Positions 7,129 to 12,406 of a DNA stretch of 12,406 bases are shown here, piece after piece. Location: NCBI GenBank assembly GCA_051010055.1, contig JBPCVY010000169.1, forward strand, positions 1-12,406. Reading direction: 5' to 3'. A model generated the notes under the pieces. That model was not told the origin of the DNA and ran no database searches. It saw nothing but the letters and a program-made list of their open reading frames with translations. Source of the stretch: CAJQND01 sp051010055 (GTDB taxonomy: Bacteria > Pseudomonadota > Alphaproteobacteria > Rhizobiales > CAJQND01). A program made the position numbers and the translations under genes. Each line of letters opens with the position of its first letter. The stretch's first letter is position 1.

Positions 7129-7851
7129 GGTGAAATTGTTTCACTGGTGCTGATTGCGCTCAGCGCGGTAACATCTTTCATCACAGCATCGGCTGGAATT
7201 GGCGGGGGAATTGTCCTTATCGCCATCATGGCGAATGTAATGCCCGCACATGCATTGATACCTGTGCATGGGATGGTTCAGATAGGTTCCAACGCAGGAC
7301 GCGCCCTCATCATGCTGGCCCATGTGGACAAGCGTATTCTCTTGCCGTTTCTTTTGGGCAGTGTTGTTGGTGCGGCGCTTGGAGGCATGGTTGCGGTTCA
7401 ACTGCCCTCCGGTTGGCTGCAGATAGCGCTGGCATGCTTTATCCTTTACTCAGCCTGGGCCCCGGCGATAAAGGCGGCGCGAAAATCAACTGTTGTGCTG
7501 ACGGGGTTGATTTCCAGCTTTTTGACCATGTTTGTCGGCGCTACCGGATCGTTTGTTTCCGCAATGGTCAAAACCCTCAAGCTTGGCCGGATGGAGCATG
7601 TTGCGACACATTCCACCTGCATGGTGGCCCAGCACACGATAAAGGTGATTTCGTTCGGGCTATTGGGCTTTGCGTATGGGCCATACCTGGGGCTCATTAT
7701 TCTGATGATCGCAAGCGGGTTCATCGGAACGCTGCTTGGAAAGCGCCTGCTCCTGAAGATGAACGATGAGCTGTTCCACAAGGTCTTGAGCATTATCCTG
7801 ACATTGCTGGCCATGCGCCTTGCCTATCAGGGGATAACGTCGTTCACCTAG
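7111..7851 (+). CDS. TSUP-family (TauE/SafE) membrane exporter
   Basis: The 246-residue protein is an inner-membrane permease of the TSUP family, with about seven or eight hydrophobic helices and the two-fold internal repeat. The first repeat carries ASAGIGGGIVLIAIM at 26-40 and HGMVQIGSNAGRALIM at 53-68. The second carries FVGATGSFVSAMVKTLKLGR at 141-160, then HSTCMVAQHTIKVISFG at 167-183. These glycine-rich re-entrant motifs mark the family, whose known members move sulfite, sulfoacetate or other sulfur and organic anions. The frame is also open back to an ATG at 7057, but the extra 18 residues are charged and unlike the family, so 7111 is chosen; neither start has a good ribosome binding site. 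It ends convergently with the Blh/ETHE1-like gene, sharing stop-codon bases. A sulfite-export role is inferred from that neighbour. Confidence 0.9.
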   Translation: MFPAELGEIVSLVLIALSAVTSFITASAGIGGGIVLIAIMANVMPAHALIPVHGMVQIGSNAGRALIMLAHVDKRILLPFLLGSVVGAALGGMVAVQLPSGWLQIALACFILYSAWAPAIKAARKSTVVLTGLISSFLTMFVGATGSFVSAMVKTLKLGRMEHVATHSTCMVAQHTIKVISFGLLGFAYGPYLGLIILMIASGFIGTLLGKRLLLKMNDELFHKVLSIILTLLAMRLAYQGITSFT

Positions 7852-8732
7852 AGGGTATCCACAGGAACCTTAAGGTAGGTCACGCCGTTTTCTTCTGCCT
7901 CAGGCATTTGCCCGGCTCTGATGTTCACCTGCACCGAGGGAATGATGAGTTCTGGCATGTCGAGGGTTTCATCGCGCGCTGTACGAACCTTCACGAACTC
8001 GTCCTCTGATACGCCGTCACGCACGTGGATATTGTTGGCGCGCTCCTCCGCTACAGTGGTTTCCCATCTGATTTCGCGGCCGTTCGGCCCGTAGTCATGG
8101 CACATGAACAGTCGCATATCTGATGGTAACTCCAGTACTTTCTTTATGGACCGGAAGAGCTGGCGGGCATCGCCTCCGGGAAAATCGGCCCTTGCGGTAC
8201 CGCCGTCCGGCATGAACAGCGTATCACCGACAAACGCAACATTTCCCGCCACGTGGGTCATGCAGGCCGGCGTATGGCCCGGCGTGTGCATGACGAAAAC
8301 ATCCAACCCGCCAATATTGTAAGTGTCGCCATCTTCAAACAGCTGGTCGAACTGGCTGCCATCGCGCTCAAACTCCGTTCCCGCATTGAATACTTTCCCG
8401 AACACCTCTTGCACCGTGACGATGTCTGAACCGATACCCAACTTGCCGCCAAGCTTTTCCTGCAGGTAGGGGGCGGCTGAGAGATGATCGGCATGGGCAT
8501 GGGTCTCGATAAGCCATTCAACTTCCAACCCCTTCGCCTTCACATAGTCGATAATTGCGTCAGCTGAAGCGGTTGATGTGTGGCCTGAGGAATAATCGAA
8601 ATCGAGAACGGAATCGATAATCGCGCACGCCGCACTTTCCGGGTCCTTGAGCACATAGGAAATGGTATTCGTGCCCTCATCGAAGAAGGCTTTCACATCA
8701 GGCTTGGCGTTCATATCCACCGTATAGGTCAT
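7848..8732 (-). CDS. Metallo-beta-lactamase-fold hydrolase, Blh/ETHE1 persulfide dioxygenase-like
   Basis: The 294-residue protein has the complete metal site of the fold: THAHADH with His78, His80, Asp82 and His83, His153 in HTPGHTPAC, Asp170 in FVGDTLFMPDGGTA, and His212 in FMCHDY. The stretches AIIDSVLDFD (37-46), ETHAHADHLSAAPYLQEKLG (76-95), QEVFGKVFNAGTEF (108-121) and ARADFPGGDARQLFRSI (180-196) resemble the hydrolase domain of Blh proteins of BigR operons and ETHE1-type persulfide dioxygenases, iron enzymes that oxidise glutathione persulfide to sulfite. The N-terminal DUF442 domain of classic Blh is absent. GAGGAG ahead of the ATG at 8732 sets the start; the frame continues upstream, but that part overlaps the promoter. 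It is convergent with a TSUP exporter and divergent from pobA. The fold is certain; persulfide as substrate is inferred. Confidence 0.9.
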   Translation of the reverse strand: MTYTVDMNAKPDVKAFFDEGTNTISYVLKDPESAACAIIDSVLDFDYSSGHTSTASADAIIDYVKAKGLEVEWLIETHAHADHLSAAPYLQEKLGGKLGIGSDIVTVQEVFGKVFNAGTEFERDGSQFDQLFEDGDTYNIGGLDVFVMHTPGHTPACMTHVAGNVAFVGDTLFMPDGGTARADFPGGDARQLFRSIKKVLELPSDMRLFMCHDYGPNGREIRWETTVAEERANNIHVRDGVSEDEFVKVRTARDETLDMPELIIPSVQVNIRAGQMPEAEENGVTYLKVPVDTL

Positions 8733-8772
8733 CGTCTTGCTCCTCGGTGCAGCACGCTGGGTTCGTTGGATA

Positions 8773-8800
8773 AATATATGAAAAATTGAATATGAAACAA
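8773..8800 (-). promoter_or_regulatory. Promoter of the metallo-hydrolase gene, overlapped by an AT-rich direct repeat
   Basis: On the minus strand, TTGTTT (8795-8800) and TATATT (8773-8778) are spaced 16 bases apart, about 40 bases upstream of the start at 8732. The plus strand of the same stretch has the direct repeat ATATGAAA at 8776-8783 and 8790-8797, a 14-base period that covers the spacer and both boxes. An AT-rich repeat on the core promoter is where a repressor such as BigR (ArsR family) binds in related operons. No such regulator is in the window. The remainder of the 186-bp divergent gap has no clear pobA promoter. Confidence 0.45.
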
Positions 8801-8918
8801 GGACGCTATTCAACATTCCCAATTTCGCCGAGTTTGCCGCAATTTTCAACGCTGATGGGTGTCTTTTTTGCTGATTGCGTGTTTACATCCCGCCTAGTGG
8901 TTGTGGGGAGGTGGTTAC

Positions 8919-10091
8919 ATGCACACGCAGGTGGCGATTATCGGGTCGGGCCCTTCAGGGCTTTTATTGTCCCAGCTACTACATCTGGAAGGCATTGAGA
9001 CCGTCATTTTGGAGCGCCAGACGCGGGAGCATGTGCTGGGCCGCATTCGTGCCGGCGTGCTTGAGCAAGGCACGGTAAGCATGTTGCGCAAAGCACGTGC
9101 CGGTGCGCGCATGGAAGCTGAATGCCTCATCCATGATGGCACAGGAATTTGCTTTGGTGGGAACCGCTACCGTATCGATTTCAAGAAGTCCACAGGCGGC
9201 AAGGTTGTCACCGTCTATGGCCAGACCGAGCTCACGAAAGACCTTATGGATGCCCGTGATGAAGCTGGCGGCACGCTCATATTTGAAGCCGATAATGTCT
9301 CCATTCACGGGCTGGATGATGAAAAATCGGTCGTGAAATATATTCATGAAGGTGCGGAAAAGTCCCTTGAGTGCGATTTCGTCGCCGGGTGTGATGGGTT
9401 CCATGGGGTTTCCCGGCAAACCATTCCTGAAAAGATTTTGCGCACGTTCGAACGGGTTTATCCGTTTGGCTGGCTTGGGCTGTTGTCGGAAACGGCGCCC
9501 ATCGATCATGAGCTGATTTACATCAACCACGATAACGGCTTTTCCCTGTGTTCCATGCGTTCGGCCACTCGCAGCCGCTATTACCTGCAGGTGCCGCTGG
9601 AAGAAAAGGTTGAAGACTGGTCCGATGACAGGTTCTGGCAAGAGCTTATGGTGCGGTTGCCGGAAGACAAACGCGCTGATTTGGAAACCGGTCCATCCCT
9701 TGAAAAAAGCATAGCGCCCCTGCGCAGCTTTGTGGCCGAGCCCATGCGTTACAAGAAGCTCTTTCTGGCTGGTGATGCCGCCCATATCGTACCGCCGACC
9801 GGCGCCAAGGGACTGAACCTTGCCGCATCTGACATTTTTTATCTTTCTCGGGCGTTCAAAAGCTACTACGCGGACGGCTCCACCGCCCACATGGACAGTT
9901 ATTCTGCCGACTGCCTTGCCAGGGTGTGGAAAGCCCAGCGCTTTTCCTGGTGGATGACAGTGCTGCTGCACCGGTTCCCGGATGCCTCCGACTATGACAG
10001 ACGAGTGCAGCAAGCCGAGCTTGAATATCTGATGAGCTCGCCTGCCGCCCAGACGGCCCTTTCTGAAAACTATGTCGGCCTGCCTTATTGA
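8919..10091 (+). CDS. pobA: 4-hydroxybenzoate 3-monooxygenase (p-hydroxybenzoate hydroxylase)
   Basis: This 390-residue flavoprotein hydroxylates 4-hydroxybenzoate to protocatechuate with FAD, NADPH and O2, feeding the beta-ketoadipate pathway. GGAGG at 8907-8911, seven bases before the ATG, fixes the start. It aligns with the Pseudomonas enzyme without offset: FAD-binding GSGPSG at 9-14, Arg44, Asp159 in AGCDGFHG, Asp286 in LAGDAAH and Pro293. The substrate pocket residues Tyr201, Ser212, Arg214, Arg220, Tyr222 and Tyr385 are all present (CSMRSATRSRYY at 211-222, ENYVGLPY at 383-390). In the NADPH-contact segment, Arg33 and Gln34 are kept, but the Tyr38 of Pseudomonas is His. The chain stops at GLPY, lacking the last four residues of the 394-residue Pseudomonas protein. 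No pobR-type regulator or protocatechuate gene is nearby in the window. Confidence 0.96.
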   Translation: MHTQVAIIGSGPSGLLLSQLLHLEGIETVILERQTREHVLGRIRAGVLEQGTVSMLRKARAGARMEAECLIHDGTGICFGGNRYRIDFKKSTGGKVVTVYGQTELTKDLMDARDEAGGTLIFEADNVSIHGLDDEKSVVKYIHEGAEKSLECDFVAGCDGFHGVSRQTIPEKILRTFERVYPFGWLGLLSETAPIDHELIYINHDNGFSLCSMRSATRSRYYLQVPLEEKVEDWSDDRFWQELMVRLPEDKRADLETGPSLEKSIAPLRSFVAEPMRYKKLFLAGDAAHIVPPTGAKGLNLAASDIFYLSRAFKSYYADGSTAHMDSYSADCLARVWKAQRFSWWMTVLLHRFPDASDYDRRVQQAELEYLMSSPAAQTALSENYVGLPY

Positions 10092-10120
10092 GGCGCAAAG
10101 CAGCAAGCAAAGCCTCAGGC

Positions 10121-10152
10121 GAGGGGTCGCCTATGAAGACGCGCCCCTCTTT
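10121..10152 (+). terminator. Hairpin terminator after pobA
   Basis: GAGGGG-T-CGC (10121-10130) pairs with GCGCCCCTC (10141-10149) through nine base pairs with one bulged T and a 10-base loop, followed by a short TTT. It lies 30 bases after the pobA stop. A smaller competing hairpin, GGCGA-GGGG-TCGCC (10118-10131), shares the left arm. The same stem could also act on the minus strand for the SEC-C gene ending at 10171, but no T run follows in that direction. Confidence 0.55.
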
Positions 10153-10170
10153 GCCAGCACTCCTCAGTCC

Positions 10171-10412
10171 CTAAAAGTAGTAGCCCCTGAGTGAGCCGTC
10201 ATAGCGTTTTGATTTGATGCAGCACCGCTTGAAACCTCCGCCCTGAACCGCAGGGGCACAGATCGTTGCGGCCGAGCCTTTCGACAAGCTCGACCTCGCC
10301 ATGTACATAGCGCTCCCCGCGCTTCACCCGTGTTTCGGAAGAGTATGATTTACGGCGCTTGCTGGTCCGCTCAAAAGGGCGGCAAGTGATCAAAAGCACG
10401 GTGTTTAGACAT
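10171..10412 (-). pseudogene. Small SEC-C-motif protein, broken by two single-base insertions
   Basis: GAGGAG (10419-10424) with a six-base spacer points to an ATG at 10412. From there the frame reads MSKHRAFDHLPPF and hits TGA at 10371-10373. Removing one T from the TTTT there (plus-strand AAAA, 10373-10376) lets it continue ERTSKRRKSYSS and on to VERLGRNDLCPCGSGRRF. In the sequence as given, the motif is then cut: the reading continues QAVLHQIKTL and stops at 10199. Removing one T from the next TTT (plus-strand AAA, 10232-10234) restores RRFKRCCIKSKRYDG and a stop at 10171-10173, giving a 79-residue protein. The repaired end, CPCGSGRRFKRCC, is a textbook SEC-C zinc-binding motif. So the gene is either a recent pseudogene, affected by two homopolymer sequencing errors, or (less likely) frameshifted during translation. 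SEC-C domains bind zinc and often partners; the role here is unknown. Confidence 0.75.
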
Positions 10413-10481
10413 AACAGCCTCCTCAAAAAAGTTGGAAGACATACAGCGCAATTTTGACTGCAAGCGGATGCACATAGCATT

Positions 10482-10499
10482 TTTTGCAGCCATGCAAAA
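10482..10499. promoter_or_regulatory. Candidate operator: perfect inverted repeat TTTTGCA-N4-TGCAAAA
   Basis: A perfect 7-bp inverted repeat with a four-base spacer (TTTTGCA at 10482-10488, TGCAAAA at 10493-10499) lies in the 180-bp divergent gap between the SEC-C gene and the hydantoinase-like gene. It is 94 bases upstream of the latter's start. Size and symmetry fit a dimeric helix-turn-helix regulator site. The stem could also form a small hairpin. No regulator gene is in the window, so the assignment is by position only. Confidence 0.4.
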
Positions 10500-10592
10500 G
10501 AGCGCCTTGAAGTTTCCTGAGATTTGGCCGCTTGCAGTTCGGTATCTGCTGTGGAACATCTAAACCCTTGAACAAATTCCCGCAGGTGTTTC

Positions 10593-12406
10593 ATGGCCAA
10601 AGGTTCTGTCAGGCTCGGGGTTGATATTGGCGGCACGTTTACTGACGTTGTGCTGGAAAAAGAGCATGAGCTTTTTTCGACCAAGGTGCTGACCACCTAT
10701 GACAAACCGGAAGAGGCCATTTTGGAAGGCATCCAAACGGTCGTTCGGCAGGCCGGTGTTGAAACACATGCCATTTCCCACATCATTCACGGTACGACCC
10801 TCGCCACCAACGCGCTGATAGAGCGGCGCGGGGTAAAGACGGCGCTGATTACCACCGAAGGCTATCGCGACGTTCTTGAAATGCGGACCGAGAACCGGTT
10901 TGAGCAATATGACATCAATCTTGTCTTGCCGCCGGCGCTGATTGCCCGGGCTGACCGCCATACAGTTCCAGAGCGCATGTCGGCACAAGGCGAGGTGCTC
11001 TTGCCGCTTGATGAGGTTAGGGTTGATGAGCTTGCCGAAACGCTTAGTGAGCGCGGTTATGAAAGCGCGGCAATCGGCTTCATCCATTCCTATATGAACG
11101 ATGCCCATGAGCACCGGGTGCGTGAATTGCTGGCAGAACGACTGCCAGACTTGAGTATTTCGATTTCCTCGGAAGTCTCACCGCAGATGCGCGAATATGA
11201 GCGTTTCAACACAACCTGCGTGAATGCCTACATCAAGCCGCTTATGAAAACCTATCTTGACCGGCTGGTGGCGCGCCTTGAAGAGATTGGCGTTCATTGC
11301 CCCGTTTACATAATGCATTCAGGCGGCGGCATCATGGCCCTTGAAACGGCTGCGGAACTGCCGGTCAGGCTGGTTGAATCAGGCCCGGCCGGCGGGGCGA
11401 TTTTCGCCAGCCACATCGCCTCCCAATATGGCTTGGGCAAGGTATTTTCCTTCGATATGGGCGGCACGACAGCCAAGATATGCATGATTGAAAATCAACG
11501 CCCGCAGACCGCGCGCGTGTTCGAGGCAGCCCGTGCCTACCGGTTCAAGAAGGGCTCCGGTATGCCCATTTCCATTCCGGTTATCGAGATGGTCGAAATT
11601 GGGGCAGGCGGGGGCTCGCTTGCCCATGTAGACATGATGAAGCAAATCCGCGTGGGCCCGGAAAGCGCCGGTTCAGAACCGGGTCCTGCCTGCTTTCAGC
11701 GCGGCGGAACCAAGCCTGCCGTAACCGATGCAGACCTTGTGCTGGGCCGGCTGGATGCCAATGATTTTGCCGGTGGTTCAATCGTTCTTGACCTGGAACT
11801 GTCCAAAGCTGCCATTTCCGCCCATATTGGCCGTTCTCTGGACATGGATCAAACACCTGCCGCGTTCGGAATTTCCGAAGTTGTCGATGAAAACATGGCC
11901 AATGCCGCCCGGGTGCACGCGGTTGAAAACGGCAAAACCATTTCAGATTTTACAATGATTGCTTTTGGTGGCGCGGCCCCGCTCCATGCCGGACGGTTGT
12001 GCGAGAAGCTTGGAATATCTAAATGCCTGGTGCCGCCGGGAGCAGGGGTTGGCTCAGCGATTGGTTTTTTGAGGGCGCCATTTGGATTTGAGGCAACCCG
12101 CAGCATCTACATACGCCTCAGCGCTTTTGATGCAGATACCGTCAATACGATTATGCGGGAACTTGCGGACGAAGCTGAGAGTTTCGTGCGCTCCTGCGAT
12201 TCGGGTGCACCTCTCACCGTAGAGCGCAAGTGCTTTATGCGCTATGTGGGCCAGGGTTGGGAAATACCCGTGCCCGTGCCTGAGGGCGCTTTTGCTACCG
12301 GCGATGGGGGGGGATTTAAGGAACGCTTTGAAGCAGAATATACCAAGCTGTTTGGCCGCCCGGTTGAGGGGCTGGGAATAGAAATTGCCAGCTGGTCGGT
12401 AAAGGT
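10593..12406 (+). CDS. Hydantoinase A / 5-oxoprolinase-family protein (partial, N-terminal)
   Basis: The frame is open from ATG 10593 to the right edge: 604 residues of a protein usually near 690. AGGTG at 10584-10588 precedes the start. The N-terminal domain (about 6-185) has the ASKHA-like phosphate loop GVDIGGTFTDVV at 9-20 and HGTTLATNALIERRG at 66-80. The hydantoinase A domain (about 205-495) has EVSPQMREYERFNTTCVNAY at 194-213, HSGGGIM at 242-248, RLVESGPAGGAI at 259-270, the second loop FDMGGTTAK at 287-295, EIGAGGGS at 335-342, GSEPGPACFQRGG at 360-372 and FGGAAPLHAGRL at 458-469. A C-terminal domain starts at about 505. Relatives are the ATP-dependent subunits of N-methylhydantoinase, 5-oxoprolinase and acetone carboxylase, normally paired with a HyuB-type subunit just downstream, here outside the window. 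Substrate cannot be assigned. A G8 run at 12306-12313 lies in frame within the coding region. Confidence 0.93.
   Translation, partial: MAKGSVRLGVDIGGTFTDVVLEKEHELFSTKVLTTYDKPEEAILEGIQTVVRQAGVETHAISHIIHGTTLATNALIERRGVKTALITTEGYRDVLEMRTENRFEQYDINLVLPPALIARADRHTVPERMSAQGEVLLPLDEVRVDELAETLSERGYESAAIGFIHSYMNDAHEHRVRELLAERLPDLSISISSEVSPQMREYERFNTTCVNAYIKPLMKTYLDRLVARLEEIGVHCPVYIMHSGGGIMALETAAELPVRLVESGPAGGAIFASHIASQYGLGKVFSFDMGGTTAKICMIENQRPQTARVFEAARAYRFKKGSGMPISIPVIEMVEIGAGGGSLAHVDMMKQIRVGPESAGSEPGPACFQRGGTKPAVTDADLVLGRLDANDFAGGSIVLDLELSKAAISAHIGRSLDMDQTPAAFGISEVVDENMANAARVHAVENGKTISDFTMIAFGGAAPLHAGRLCEKLGISKCLVPPGAGVGSAIGFLRAPFGFEATRSIYIRLSAFDADTVNTIMRELADEAESFVRSCDSGAPLTVERKCFMRYVGQGWEIPVPVPEGAFATGDGGGFKERFEAEYTKLFGRPVEGLGIEIASWSVK

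Noticed and set aside
8979..10106. 375-residue open frame on the minus strand opposite pobA
   Set aside because: It lies wholly antisense to an intact, well-conserved pobA and has no recognisable domain. It arises from codon bias on the opposite strand.
10199..10696. Full 165-residue minus-strand frame containing the SEC-C start
   Set aside because: Its first half overlaps the hydantoinase gene and its upstream gap and looks non-coding. A strong ribosome binding site lies at 10419-10424, inside it but in another frame, and the SEC-C end is truncated. The frameshifted-gene model explains more.
10560..11114. 184-residue open frame opposite the 5' part of the hydantoinase-like gene
   Set aside because: Antisense to the conserved nucleotide-binding region of that gene, with no family resemblance.

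Overview
This 12.4 kb window looks like ordinary chromosomal metabolic DNA from an alphaproteobacterium, probably of the Hyphomicrobiales type. I infer this from the DUF992 exported protein, the rhizobial-style pyruvate kinase (LSAES in place of LSGET), the Blh-like metallo-hydrolase and the moderate-to-high GC codon use. The organism cannot be named from the sequence. No rRNA, tRNA, CRISPR array, transposase or phage gene was seen.

Layout. (1) 1-410, minus: the first 136 residues of a hydroxypyruvate reductase/glycerate dehydrogenase-like D-2-hydroxyacid dehydrogenase, which runs off the left edge. (2) 595-5016, plus: pyruvate kinase (pyk), then the two subunits of the proton-pumping transhydrogenase (pntA fused form, pntB), closed by a strong hairpin terminator. 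(3) 5049-5123: an AT-rich nested inverted repeat just after that terminator. (4) 5254-5463, plus: an unrecognised 69-residue protein with two membrane segments. (5) 5488-6405, minus: an EamA/DMT exporter with a TTG start. (6) 6511-6996, minus: a secreted DUF992 protein. (7) 7111-7851, plus: a TSUP (TauE/SafE) exporter, convergent with (8) 7848-8732, minus: an ETHE1/Blh-type persulfide dioxygenase-like metallo-hydrolase. Their two stop codons share the bases CTAG. (9) 8919-10091, plus: 4-hydroxybenzoate 3-monooxygenase (pobA), followed by a hairpin. (10) 10171-10412, minus: a small SEC-C zinc-motif gene broken by two frameshifts. (11) 10593-12406, plus: the first 604 residues of a hydantoinase A/5-oxoprolinase-family protein, which runs off the right edge.

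How the genes fit together. The left block joins central carbon flow (hydroxypyruvate/glycerate at one end, PEP to pyruvate at the other) with NADPH supply by the transhydrogenase. NADPH is also the usual cofactor of PobA, but PobA is not in the same operon. The TSUP exporter and the persulfide dioxygenase-like enzyme suggest a sulfide/sulfite detoxification pair like that of BigR operons, although no regulator or rhodanese is in the window.

I did not find a clearly new multi-gene system. The items most worth a second look are the doubly frameshifted SEC-C gene, the nested inverted repeat after pntB, the repeat on the metallo-hydrolase promoter, and the perfect inverted repeat upstream of the hydantoinase-like gene.
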